Shown here: positions 6,142-13,995 of the stretch, in pieces
How positions within the stretch are numbered: position 1 is the first letter of the stretch
Layout of the letters: every line of letters begins with the position of its first letter
Translations under genes and position numbers: made by a program
The notes under the pieces: generated by a model
What the model saw: only the letters and a program-made list of their open reading frames with translations
What the model was told of the DNA's origin: nothing
The model's database searches: none
Assembly: GCA_900548365.1 (NCBI GenBank)
Contig: URKM01000048.1
Location: 1-14,394, forward strand
Origin: an uncultured Collinsella sp.
Lineage (GTDB): Bacteria; Actinomycetota; Coriobacteriia; Coriobacteriales; Coriobacteriaceae
Length of the DNA: 14,394 nucleotides
Reading direction: 5' to 3'

Positions 6142-8331
6142 ATGGGTTCTCGTGAGCGGTCCATGCGCGAGCGGTCCAAGACACACGTCATCCCCGTCAT
6201 AATAGGATCCCTTTTCGGCTTCCTTCTGATCGCCGGCATCGCGTTCGGCATCGGCATGATGGGCAACATCAACCGGTGGCTCTCCGATCTTCCCGACTAC
6301 ACCGATGCGAACCAGTACCTGGTGAGCGAGCCCACCACCGTCCTGGACGCCAACGGCAACGAGATCGCGAGCCTCTACGTCCAGAACCGCGAGAGCATCA
6401 CGTACGACCAGGTCTCCCCCTACGTGCTCGACGGCACCGTCGACACGGAGGATGTGCGCTTCTACGAGCACAACGGCGTCGACCTCATCGGCATCATGCG
6501 CGCCGTCGTGGTCCAGCTCACCGGCGGCTCGGAGGGCGCCTCCACCATCACGCAGCAGCTCGTCCGCAACACCATCCTCTCGGAGGAGCAGTTCGACAAC
6601 ACCATCGAGCGCAAGGTGCGCGAGGCATTCATCGCCATCAAGATGGAAGAGGTGTACTCGAAGGAAGATATCCTGATGATGTACCTCAACACCATCTATT
6701 ACGGGCACGGTGCCTACGGCATCCAGGCGGCATCCAAGACCTACTTCTCCAAGAACGCAAGCGACCTCACCCTCGCCGAGGCGGCCATGCTCGTCGGCCT
6801 TCCCAACGCCCCCTCGGTCTACGACCCCACGGTCAACCCCGACTACGCCCTCTCCCGCCGCAACCTGGTCCTCGACCGCATGCTCTCGGCGGGCAACATC
6901 ACGCAAGAGGAGCGCGACGCGGCGGCGGCCGAGCCCATCACGCTCAACCTCGCCTCCGCCGTCCCCGTGAACGGCATCCTCGCCTACCCCTATTTCGTCG
7001 ACTACGTGAAGTCGCTCCTGCAGGAGGAGTTCTCCACGGACATGATCTTCAAGGGCGGCCTCACCGTGAAGACGACCATCGACCCGACCCTCCAGAGCAT
7101 GGCAGAGGAGGCGGCGGTCGGTCGCATGCAGGCCGCCGGTGCGGATAACCTGCAGGTCGGCATGGTGGTCCTCGACCCGAAGACCGGCTATATCAAGGCC
7201 ATGGTGGGCGGCAAGGACTACTACGCCGACGACAACCACGTGAACCACGCCCTGGGTCGCCGCTCTCCGGGTTCGTCCTTCAAGACCTTCACGCTCGCCG
7301 CCGCCATCAAAGCCGGCATGAACCCCAACGTCGTGCTCAACTGCGCGTCGCCCCTCAAGGTCTGGGGCAGCGAGTTCCAGAACTACGGCAATCACAACTA
7401 CGGCTCCCGCACCCTTGCGCAGGCCACCGCCGTCTCCTCCAACACCGGCTTCGTACAGGTGGCCGAGGCGATCGGTAACAAGGCCATCATCGACGTGTGC
7501 AGCGAGCTGGGCATCGATACCAAGAGCGAGCAGGCGAACTTCCAAGATGTCCCCGCGCTCACCCTGGGCACCGCGAGCATCACGCCGCTCGAGATGGCCG
7601 AGGCGTACACCGCCTTCGCCAACGGCGGATACCACCGCGAAGCCGTGGCGATCACCGAGATCGTCTCGCGCGACGGCAAGACCCTCTACAAGCATGAACT
7701 CGAAGACGACCAGGTGTTCACCGCCGGTCAAGCCGAAGCGATCACCAACGTCCTGAAGACCGTCATGATCGGCGGGGGCACGGGCGTCTACGGCCGCCCC
7801 TCGATCGATCAGCCCATCGCGGGCAAGACCGGTACGGCGGGCACCGCGAGCGAGACCACCGACCTGTGGTTCTGCGGCTACACCCCGCAGCTCGTCTGCT
7901 CTATCTGGACCGGCCGCTCCGGCACGAACGCCTCCTTCTCCGGATACGGAACCGCGGACCTTCCGCTCCCCATCTTCCGCGCCTTCATGAACAACGCCCT
8001 CGCCAACGTCGCGCGCGAGGAATTCCCCACCGGAGAGACGCCCCAGTACAAGCCGAACTCCAGCTGGAAGTTCTCCGGCGGCACGTATAAGGAGGACGAC
8101 GAGGACGAGGAGCAGGAGGAAGAGGAGAACACCGAGACGACCGAGGGCGTGGACACCGCTCCGAACGAGGGCACGACCACGAACCCGAGCACCCCGACCC
8201 CGACTCCCGATCCCGAGCCGACGCCCCAGCCCGAACCGGAGCCCGAACCGGAGCCCGAGCCCGAACCCGATCCGGAACCCACACCCACACCCACGCCCAC
8301 GCCCACGCCGACGCCCACGCCGACAACGTAG
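6142..8331 (+). CDS. Class A penicillin-binding protein (PBP1A-type)
   Basis: Bifunctional peptidoglycan synthase: an extracytoplasmic glycosyltransferase polymerises lipid II and a transpeptidase cross-links the stem peptides. The 729-residue product has a short basic N-terminus and one membrane anchor (about 16-40). The GT51 domain shows TEDVRFYEH with catalytic E103, then GGSEGASTITQQLVRN, and ERKVREAF leading to YLNTIYYGHGAYGIQAAS. The transpeptidase domain has SSFK (nucleophile S378, K381), SSN (432-434) and KTGT (562-565). From about 650 the protein changes to an acidic run of Asp/Glu, then Thr-rich, Pro-Glu and finally Thr-Pro repeats to the end. This is a likely wall-spanning, unstructured tail. 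The start is set by AGGAGGT. The gene is transcribed alone, divergent from the U32 gene, and ends at a strong terminator. Confidence 0.96.
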   Translation: MGSRERSMRERSKTHVIPVIIGSLFGFLLIAGIAFGIGMMGNINRWLSDLPDYTDANQYLVSEPTTVLDANGNEIASLYVQNRESITYDQVSPYVLDGTVDTEDVRFYEHNGVDLIGIMRAVVVQLTGGSEGASTITQQLVRNTILSEEQFDNTIERKVREAFIAIKMEEVYSKEDILMMYLNTIYYGHGAYGIQAASKTYFSKNASDLTLAEAAMLVGLPNAPSVYDPTVNPDYALSRRNLVLDRMLSAGNITQEERDAAAAEPITLNLASAVPVNGILAYPYFVDYVKSLLQEEFSTDMIFKGGLTVKTTIDPTLQSMAEEAAVGRMQAAGADNLQVGMVVLDPKTGYIKAMVGGKDYYADDNHVNHALGRRSPGSSFKTFTLAAAIKAGMNPNVVLNCASPLKVWGSEFQNYGNHNYGSRTLAQATAVSSNTGFVQVAEAIGNKAIIDVCSELGIDTKSEQANFQDVPALTLGTASITPLEMAEAYTAFANGGYHREAVAITEIVSRDGKTLYKHELEDDQVFTAGQAEAITNVLKTVMIGGGTGVYGRPSIDQPIAGKTGTAGTASETTDLWFCGYTPQLVCSIWTGRSGTNASFSGYGTADLPLPIFRAFMNNALANVAREEFPTGETPQYKPNSSWKFSGGTYKEDDEDEEQEEEENTETTEGVDTAPNEGTTTNPSTPTPTPDPEPTPQPEPEPEPEPEPEPDPEPTPTPTPTPTPTPTPTT
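8191..8328 (+). repeat. Pro-Glu / Thr-Pro coding repeats
   Basis: Imperfect 6-bp units encode alternating Pro-Glu and then Thr-Pro pairs at the C-terminus of the PBP. Loss or gain of a unit would keep the frame, so length variation between strains is expected while the stop codon is preserved. Confidence 0.85.
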
Positions 8332-8406
8332 ACGCCGGGGCCATGCGGCCCATACGCCGGCCTCGCCCGCACCATATGGGCCATCCATCCTCAAAGCCAT
8401 AGCGCA

Positions 8407-8448
8407 AAGCGCCGGCTCCCTGGACGACAGGGGCCGGCGCTTTTCTTT
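8407..8448 (+). terminator. Intrinsic terminator of the PBP gene
   Basis: AGCGCCGGC-T-CCCTG pairs with CAGGG-GCCGGCGCT (one bulged T) around a GACGA loop. TTTTCTTT follows on the plus strand. It lies about 75 bp past the PBP stop. Confidence 0.92.
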
Positions 8449-8478
8449 AACGCGAGCGAACTTATCCCCTAACGAACA

Positions 8479-8510
8479 AGCCGTCCGTCGCAGGTAAGCG
8501 ACGGACGGCT
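8479..8510 (-). terminator. Hairpin ending the argR unit
   Basis: A perfect 13-bp stem (AGCCGTCCGTCGC / GCGACGGACGGCT) with a 6-nt loop sits between the convergent PBP and argR units. The minus strand continues TGTTCGTT, so the T-run is poor. It may terminate inefficiently, act through another factor, or work in both directions. Confidence 0.6.
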
Positions 8511-8584
8511 CTAACGTGAGAACAAGGGGAAGGACCCAGCATAGCCCGCGATGGAGCACGGGCGAATCGACTTCGGGCGCCGCT

Positions 8585-8692
8585 CTAGCGCGAGGCGCGC
8601 CAGCGAACGAAATACCAGACCAGCAACGCGATCAGCGCGATAGGCAGCAACAGGACGAGCGAGATCATCAGGATGTGCAAGAAAGCCGTCAT
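8585..8692 (-). CDS. 35-residue single-pass membrane microprotein
   Basis: A very short gene whose ATG overlaps the argR stop by one base (TAATG), an arrangement typical of translational coupling by re-initiation. GAGGAG lies 12 nt upstream inside the end of argR. The product begins MTAFLHILMISLVLLLP, continues IALIALLVWYFV, and ends with Arg-Trp-Arg-Ala-Ser-Arg. About 25 hydrophobic residues with a central Pro17 form one likely transmembrane helix. The positive C-terminus predicts an N-out, C-in orientation. I recognise no family. Possible roles include a small membrane regulator or a membrane-active peptide. It could be a chance frame, but the exact overlap, the coherent helix-plus-basic-tail design and the following hairpin make a real gene more likely than not. 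Confidence 0.6.
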   Translation of the reverse strand: MTAFLHILMISLVLLLPIALIALLVWYFVRWRASR

Positions 8693-9129
8693 TACTTGTG
8701 TACGCTCCTCAGCTTCGTGATAAGGGACTCGAACCGCGCGCCGTCCTCGGCGGTCTGAGCGATCACCAGGATCGTGTCGTTGCCCGCGAGCGAGCCCAGG
8801 ACATCGGGGAGCTCGGCCGCATCGACTGCGGCGGCGATACCGGAGGCGGTGCCGGGCTGAGCCTTTACGAGCACGAGGTTCTCCGTGCGCTGCACGTCCA
8901 CCACGAGCTCGGACACCATGCGCTGCAGGTGCAGATCCTCAGCCAGTACGTAAACCCCTTCGGGAAGCTTGCGCAACCCCATGTCGGCGATATCGCGCGA
9001 CACGGTCGCCTGCGTGCAGTCGAACCCGCATGCCTTCAGCTCATCGACCAGCATGCGCTGCGTGCGAACGTCCTTGTTGCGCACGATATCGCGTATCGCA
9101 TCCTGTCGTCCATTGCGTTTCTTAGCCAT
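8692..9129 (-). CDS. argR: Arginine repressor ArgR
   Basis: Arginine-sensing hexameric transcription regulator of the ArgR/AhrC family, which controls arginine biosynthesis or catabolism genes. The 145-residue product has the N-terminal winged helix-turn-helix with the hallmark QATVSRD (S44, R45) and LRKLPEGVYVL. The C-terminal oligomerisation and effector domain has PGTASGIAAAVD (92-103) and LAGNDTILVI. In well-studied members the last motif is GDDT, with the two Asp residues binding arginine. Here the first is Asn (N117) and D118 is kept. No arginine-pathway genes lie nearby, so its targets are elsewhere. The start ATG has only a weak site (GGGGTGAG, about 8 nt upstream). The stop overlaps a membrane microprotein gene. 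ATTGCATA in the leader (9145-9152) resembles half of an actinobacterial ARG box and may reflect autoregulation. Confidence 0.95.
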   Translation of the reverse strand: MAKKRNGRQDAIRDIVRNKDVRTQRMLVDELKACGFDCTQATVSRDIADMGLRKLPEGVYVLAEDLHLQRMVSELVVDVQRTENLVLVKAQPGTASGIAAAVDAAELPDVLGSLAGNDTILVIAQTAEDGARFESLITKLRSVHK

Positions 9130-9476
9130 GGTCTGCTCACCCCGATTGCATAGAAGGTCCCGATTTCTAGGATAATTATCATCGAGCTATACACAGTCGA
9201 CACGGACTTGATTTTACAATTATGACTCAAAGAGAGCAAACTTGCCTGCGAACGGTATGGGATGTGCATAAGGACAGGCGTAATACTCAAATATCGACCA
9301 ATCAGGCTGCAGACGGCATATTGAATATCACCAAGCCAGAGGCACCCTTACGAAACCAGGTCCCCGCGATCCCCTCGCGGACCGCTGCCCCGCTTCGCCC
9401 GCACCGGCATCGGCGCGATGCGCTGTCGGACGCGGCGCCCGGCTCCATTTCGATACGCCGTACGCGCAAACGGCGG
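9130..9476. other. AT-rich gap upstream of argR
   Basis: No gene is visible. The argR-proximal half (about 9160-9330) is AT-rich and should hold the argR promoter. It contains the palindromes GATAATTATC (9171-9180) and ATATTGAATAT (9318-9328), and two TGCATA motifs (9147-9152, 9265-9270). I could not pair convincing -35 and -10 boxes. The other half is GC-rich and contains stem-loops at 9359-9383 (nine pairs with a 2-nt bulge) and 9456-9475 (6-bp stem). These could end the glycosyltransferase transcript, but neither has a T-run. No tRNA cloverleaf was seen. Confidence 0.6.
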
Positions 9477-10577
9477 CTAGATGCCGCGGGCCGATGCCGC
9501 CGCGCCCAGGGGCGTCAACGCACGGTCGACGATATCCTGGATGCGCGCGCCCATGCAGCATGCCATCGCGCTTCGCCGGGCGATGGGCGAGTACATGATG
9601 CCGAACTCATGGCTGCACGCCTCCAGGGACTGCACGCAGCGCCGCGTCGCGGGAGCATCGACCATGTCCTGCACGCGCTGCCTGCGCTCGGCGGAGGAGA
9701 CCCGCCCCGTGCCGAGGGCAGCGTTAACGATGCAACGCGTCACGTCGCGCAGATGACGGCGGTAGATCGGCCGCATCGCCTCGTCGTCGTCAAGCAGGCC
9801 CCAGTCGTCGTAGAGCTGCACGAGCACCTCGAACTCATGGGCGGAGCGCGCGAACTGCGTGGGATCGTAAGCCGGGCGAGCGGGGGCCGGGGCGACGGTC
9901 AGGTGGTAGCGGGCCCCTTCGACCGCGACAGCGCGATCGAGATCGCGCGCATAGGAGACCATGACCGCTTGGTCCACATCGCCCTCGAGGGAGGGGCGCT
10001 CGAGTTCCTGGAGCCGCTCCCGCACGAACAGCTTGCCGGCGATGAACGCCAGCACCCCGCTCTCGATCAAAGCGGATGCGCCGCGGCGAAACGCCTCGGG
10101 CTGATCCCAGAAGCACGTTTCATGGGAGATGGTGGTCGATATGCGCGCGCCGTCGGCCTGCTCGGCATCGATGGAGATCTCCGGAATCGCCAGCAAGGCG
10201 CCGTGGGAGGCCATGGCGCTCACGACGCAGTCGAGATAACCGGGAGAGAGCCAGTCGTTCTGGTCGAGGAACAGCACGTACTCCCCCCTTGCCGAAGCCA
10301 GGGCAGAACGCCGGCCCGCGACGCAGGATTCATCCTCGATGCAGAGCGCCTCGACCCGGATGTCGCGCTCGGCGAACCGCTCGCACAGGGACCGGGTCCT
10401 ATCGCGAGACGCGCAGTCAACGGCCAGCAGCTCCAGGTCCTCGAACCCCTGGTTCAGCACGCTCTCGATCGCGCGGACGATGTGGTTTTCGGCGTTATGG
10501 GCCGCGATGATCACCGAGACACGCGGACACCTGGGGACACGACGACGCACCGAACCAACCCTTTCATTCCGTTTCAT
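9477..10577 (-). CDS. Family 2 glycosyltransferase
   Basis: A GT2-type (GT-A fold) glycosyltransferase, 366 residues, that would transfer a sugar from a nucleotide sugar. Donor and acceptor are unknown. The N-terminal half shows VSVIIAAHNAENHIVRAIES, the sugar-nucleotide region LLAVDCASRD (where most relatives have a second Asp or Asn in place of Cys55), GRRSALASARGEYVLFLD, and a DxD-like motif D105-Q-N-D108. The C-terminal 200 residues match nothing I recognise, and no membrane segment is visible, so it is probably cytosolic or peripheral. The ATG at 10577 has no ribosome binding site; a GTG at 10550, preceded by GAAAGG, would remove nine residues and fits equally well. It follows truA by 72 bp and may be co-transcribed, but no envelope glycan cluster is nearby. 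Confidence 0.82.
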   Translation of the reverse strand: MKRNERVGSVRRRVPRCPRVSVIIAAHNAENHIVRAIESVLNQGFEDLELLAVDCASRDRTRSLCERFAERDIRVEALCIEDESCVAGRRSALASARGEYVLFLDQNDWLSPGYLDCVVSAMASHGALLAIPEISIDAEQADGARISTTISHETCFWDQPEAFRRGASALIESGVLAFIAGKLFVRERLQELERPSLEGDVDQAVMVSYARDLDRAVAVEGARYHLTVAPAPARPAYDPTQFARSAHEFEVLVQLYDDWGLLDDDEAMRPIYRRHLRDVTRCIVNAALGTGRVSSAERRQRVQDMVDAPATRRCVQSLEACSHEFGIMYSPIARRSAMACCMGARIQDIVDRALTPLGAAASARGI

Positions 10578-10649
10578 TCACATGCATGGTATCGCAAGGC
10601 CGCAAGGCGAAAGGGGGGAACGAGTTCGATGCACGGCATGCACAAACCC

Positions 10650-11492
10650 TTAACACCGCTCCAACATATTCGGGCAGACGGTCAACGCGCCCGCATCGTA
10701 GGAGACGTCCATGAAGCACAGGCCGCGAGCGGGTGCCGTCGGCCCCGCGGCACGTCGGTCGCATGCCGCGAGCGCGTCGACGAGCCAGGTCTCGTCGCGC
10801 CGACCGGATCCCACTTCCACCAGGCTTCCCACGATCGTGCGCACCATGGAATGCAGAAAGGCGTTGCCCGAGATCGTGAACTCGATCAGGTCCTCCCCCA
10901 TCTGGCGCTCGCGGGCGAACGAGACCACATGGACGTTGCGGCACGTGGGCTTCCCCACCGCCGACGCGACCTTGCAAAAGCTCTTGAAATCATGCTCGCC
11001 CAGCAGGCAGCGGGCCGCGCGGTCCATGGCGTCGACATCGAGCGGAAGGCGGTGCCACCAGGCGTAATCGCGCGTAAGCAGCGGACGGGCCTCGCCGGTC
11101 GCGATACGGTACGTGTACGTGCGCGCCCTCGCGTCGAAGCGCGCGGAGAATCCGGGCGCCGCATGAAACACCTCGCTGAGCGCGATATCGCCGGGAAGCA
11201 GCGCCGCCATGGCCCGCATCCAGCGCGCACGGGGAATCTCGAGCTCTTCGGGAAGCGCGGGGACGCTCACATACTGCGCGATCGCATGGACGCCGGCGTC
11301 GGTCCTGCCGGCGCAGGTCAGCTCGATCGGACGGCGCAGGAACGTCTCGAGCGCCCTGCGAATCTCCCCCGCAACCGTCGTCTGGCCGGGCTGCTCGGCA
11401 AAGCCGCTGTATGCCGCCCCGTCGTAGCCTAGACGGAACACCAAGGTACCCGCGGGCTCGAAGGGTGCATCGAAGGGTTCGAAACCAGCCAT
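10650..11492 (-). CDS. truA: tRNA pseudouridine(38-40) synthase TruA
   Basis: Makes pseudouridine at positions 38-40 in the anticodon stem-loop of several tRNAs. The 280-residue product has LGYDGAAYSGFAEQPG near the N-terminus and the catalytic motif CAGRTDAGVHA with the active-site Asp at residue 65. It also has ARFDARARTYTYRI and the C-terminal FTISGNAFLHSMVRTIVGSLVEVG characteristic of TruA. The first 15 residues are a short extension before the conserved core. The ATG is preceded by GGAG with 6-nt spacing. It follows ecfT by 15 bp on the same strand. The rplQ - ecfA - ecfT - truA order is conserved in many Gram-positive bacteria, which supports both this call and the transporter calls. 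Confidence 0.97.
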   Translation of the reverse strand: MAGFEPFDAPFEPAGTLVFRLGYDGAAYSGFAEQPGQTTVAGEIRRALETFLRRPIELTCAGRTDAGVHAIAQYVSVPALPEELEIPRARWMRAMAALLPGDIALSEVFHAAPGFSARFDARARTYTYRIATGEARPLLTRDYAWWHRLPLDVDAMDRAARCLLGEHDFKSFCKVASAVGKPTCRNVHVVSFARERQMGEDLIEFTISGNAFLHSMVRTIVGSLVEVGSGRRDETWLVDALAACDRRAAGPTAPARGLCFMDVSYDAGALTVCPNMLERC

Positions 11493-11507
11493 GTAACACT
11501 CCAGAAT

Positions 11508-12326
11508 CTAGAAGATCCCCGCCAGGGCGGGGACAACGCAAAACGACACGATCAAAACGGCGCAGAGCGCCAGGCCGCCGCACAAGACGGCGCGGTTCCG
11601 CCGGTCCAGGGGGCGCGGCGGCACGCGATGACGCGCGCCATCAGCATAGCATCGCGCAGCCATGGAATCAGCCAGGCGGTCGGCGCGCCTGAAGAGCGCC
11701 ACGATCAAGGGCGTGAACACCGAGGCCCAGCGCGCGATGCGCTCGCCCAGGCGCCCCTCGTCGAAGCGAACGCCGCGCGCCCGCTGCGCGAGCTGAATCC
11801 TTCGGAACTCCTCGGCGACGATCGGTATGAAGCGCAACGCGATCGAAAGGGTCGACCCGACCTGGGCGACCGGCACGCCGAAGCGACCCAGCGGGCGCAG
11901 CAGGCGAACGACGGCGTCTCCGAGCTCGGAAGGGGTGGTCGATATCGAGACAACCAGCGAGAAGCCGAGCAACAGGATGATGCGCGCCACAGCGGCAAGG
12001 CCGCGCGCCCCGCCCTCGACGTCGATGCCCACCGGCCCCGCGAGCGCGATCGACCCGCTGCCGTCGCACGCGACGAGATTGGCGACGAGCGTGAACGCCA
12101 GGATCACGGAGACGGGCTTCGCCGCCGACACGACGGCCCCCGGCCGAACCCGAGCAAGGCGCAGGCAGGCGATGAGCACGAAAAACGCCGCGACCAGAAC
12201 GAGCGGCGAGGGCACGGCGAACAGCACGACGGTGCTCGCGAGCAGCAACGCGATCTTGACGCGCGCGTCGAGGCCCGCGAGCCAGGAAGAGCTCGATGCG
12301 GCACCTTGCCTCGAACTAACCAACAT
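11508..12326 (-). CDS. ecfT: ECF transporter transmembrane protein EcfT
   Basis: Membrane scaffold of an energy-coupling factor transporter. It joins the two ATPase domains to exchangeable substrate-binding S components for vitamins or metal ions. The 272-residue product has about five hydrophobic segments: two near residues 24-62, one near 75-95, one near 115-135 and one close to the C-terminus. A cytosolic coupling region carries the two AxG-type motifs, A183-R-G185 and A224-R-C226; the second has Cys in place of Gly. I chose the ATG at 12326 because GGGAGG lies just upstream and the preceding in-frame sequence is arginine-rich and lies inside the ATPase gene. The start overlaps the ATPase gene's end by 11 bp, indicating coupling. 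No S component is encoded here, as expected for a shared (group II) module. Confidence 0.92.
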   Translation of the reverse strand: MLVSSRQGAASSSSWLAGLDARVKIALLLASTVVLFAVPSPLVLVAAFFVLIACLRLARVRPGAVVSAAKPVSVILAFTLVANLVACDGSGSIALAGPVGIDVEGGARGLAAVARIILLLGFSLVVSISTTPSELGDAVVRLLRPLGRFGVPVAQVGSTLSIALRFIPIVAEEFRRIQLAQRARGVRFDEGRLGERIARWASVFTPLIVALFRRADRLADSMAARCYADGARHRVPPRPLDRRNRAVLCGGLALCAVLIVSFCVVPALAGIF

Positions 12327-13995
12327 GCCCGCCTCCCTCGTATGCGAGCGCCTCGCGCAGCAGCGCGCCCTCGGGCGGCTCGATGCCCGCCTCGCGAAAG
12401 ATCGCGGGCGCTGTCGACAGCCGCCGCGCATCGCCCTGCCAGCAGATAGAGCCGTCCCGCATCAGCGCGACGGAATCGACGGCCCCCATCCATTCCTCGA
12501 GATCGTGGCTGATCACCAAGACGGCGCGCCCCTCCTCCGCCAAGCCGCGCATCAGCCGGTGGACGAGCACCCTTCCCCGGGCGTCGAGGCCGGCGGTCGG
12601 CTCATCGAACACATACGCCGGGGCATCGAGCGAGAGCACGCAGCCCAGTCCGACGCGGCGCGCCTGACCGCCCGACAGCTCGAAGGGAGACCGATCGAAC
12701 AGCTCCTCATCGATTCCAAGGCGCGCGGCGGTCGATCGAACCCTGTGCTCGATATCTCGTTCCGAACCACCCTGGTTACGGAGCGCGAACGCGAGCTCGT
12801 CGAACACGGAGTCGAGGAAGAGCTGGTTTTCAGGGCGCTGGAACGAGACGCCGCAGGATGCCGGCTCGGGGGCGCGCCCGAAGACCGCGACGCTCCCGGC
12901 ATCGGGCGTCAAGAGCCCGCAGGCAAGCGACGCCATGGTCGATTTCCCGGACCCGGAACGGCCCGCGAGCAGCACGACCTCGCCGCTCGGGACGGAGAGG
13001 CTCGCATCCGAGACGGCGAGCCGGGCATCGCCGTCGGCGCCGGCATACGAATAGGACGCCCGGGCGAACGCGATGCCATCGTCCGGGGACGGTCCCCGTC
13101 CGGCCTGCGGAGCCGCCGAGGTGTTGAGAGGAAGGGCGTCTTCGCAAAGCCCGCCACCCTGAAAGATCGCCTCTAAGCCCCCTGATATCCCCAGCACGGC
13201 CCGAGCGAGTGATTCGGGACCAACGCATGCCTCTCGAGGCACACCGGCCCTCAAGACGGCTCTAAGGGCCTCAGAGTAACCGGTGGGAACAACGCAGCGA
13301 TCCCACAGACCATCCGGAGACGAGGCGAGCGAGGCGATATCGCCCCGCCAGATGGCCTGTCCGCCCTCGAGCGCGACGAGCCGGTCGCACAGAGCCATCT
13401 CGGACACATCGTGGGTCACGAGCACGACACCCGTGCCGGCTTCGGCGCGCGAAGCGATGAGCTCGCGGAAGGAAGGGCGGACAGCGCTATCGAGCATCGC
13501 GGTCACCTCGTCAAGAACGAGGTAGCGCGGCTTCATCGCCAGGGCGCCGGCGATCGCCAGCCGCTGCTGCTCGCCGCCGGAAAGGGCTGCGACGTCGCAG
13601 TCCGCGGCGTCTGCGAGGTCGACGGCGGCAAGGGCGTCGCGCACGCGCCGCTCGACCTCCCCCTCATCGAGACCGAGGTTGCGGGGCCCGAACGCGACCT
13701 CGTCGAACACGATCGTGGAAACGAGTTGGTCGACCGGGTCCTGCTGCACGTAGGCCACCATCTCGCGAACCGCGAGGCGATCGGGCTCCCCCGCCGCCGG
13801 ATCGATTCCGTCGACGATGGCGGATCCCTCATCCGCGAGGTCCATGGCGCACAGGATGCGAGCACAGCTTGATTTGCCCGAACCGTTCGAACCGATCAAT
13901 CCAAGTATCGACCCGCGTTCGACGGTCAGGGATATGTCTCGAACCGCCCGCGCTCCAGATGGAAACGACCGTCCCACGCGCTCCATGCGTATCAT
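12316..13995 (-). CDS. ecfA: Fused ECF transporter ATPase (EcfA1-EcfA2)
   Basis: Drives an energy-coupling factor importer by ATP hydrolysis. Two ABC domains are fused in one 559-residue chain in place of separate EcfA1 and EcfA2 proteins. Domain 1 has Walker A GSNGSGKSS (K41), a Q-loop in YVQQDP, signature LSGGEQQR, Walker B YLVLDEVT and switch VTHD. Domain 2 has Walker A GRSGSGKST (K351), a Q-loop in SFQRPENQLF, signature LSGGQARR, Walker B YVFDEPT and switch ISHD. Both sites therefore look competent. A linker of roughly 80 residues without motifs separates them. I prefer the ATG at 13995 (GAGGGG 11 nt upstream); an in-frame GTG at 14004 would lie only 2 nt from that site. The gene overlaps ecfT by 11 bp and is separated from rplQ by a strong terminator, so it needs its own promoter, which I could not identify. 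Confidence 0.95.
   Translation of the reverse strand: MIRMERVGRSFPSGARAVRDISLTVERGSILGLIGSNGSGKSSCARILCAMDLADEGSAIVDGIDPAAGEPDRLAVREMVAYVQQDPVDQLVSTIVFDEVAFGPRNLGLDEGEVERRVRDALAAVDLADAADCDVAALSGGEQQRLAIAGALAMKPRYLVLDEVTAMLDSAVRPSFRELIASRAEAGTGVVLVTHDVSEMALCDRLVALEGGQAIWRGDIASLASSPDGLWDRCVVPTGYSEALRAVLRAGVPREACVGPESLARAVLGISGGLEAIFQGGGLCEDALPLNTSAAPQAGRGPSPDDGIAFARASYSYAGADGDARLAVSDASLSVPSGEVVLLAGRSGSGKSTMASLACGLLTPDAGSVAVFGRAPEPASCGVSFQRPENQLFLDSVFDELAFALRNQGGSERDIEHRVRSTAARLGIDEELFDRSPFELSGGQARRVGLGCVLSLDAPAYVFDEPTAGLDARGRVLVHRLMRGLAEEGRAVLVISHDLEEWMGAVDSVALMRDGSICWQGDARRLSTAPAIFREAGIEPPEGALLREALAYEGGGHVG

Noticed and set aside
8191..8331. CRISPR-like or satellite array
   Set aside because: The regular 6-bp repeats are in-frame Pro-Glu and Thr-Pro codons of the PBP tail, with no spacers.
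6094..8559. Minus-strand 821-codon open frame opposite the PBP gene
   Set aside because: Low-complexity Gly/Val/Asp/Arg-rich product that mirrors the GC-rich PBP codons; no ribosome binding site and no family features, whereas the plus strand has all PBP motifs.
9222..11432. Plus-strand 736-codon open frame across the argR upstream gap, GT2 and truA
   Set aside because: It runs antisense to two genes with clear catalytic motifs and has an Arg/His/Ala-rich composition typical of GC-rich shadow frames.
11508..12431. Longer EcfT start at 12431
   Set aside because: The extra 35 residues are arginine-rich, lie within the ATPase coding region and have no ribosome binding site; the ATG at 12326 has GGGAGG.
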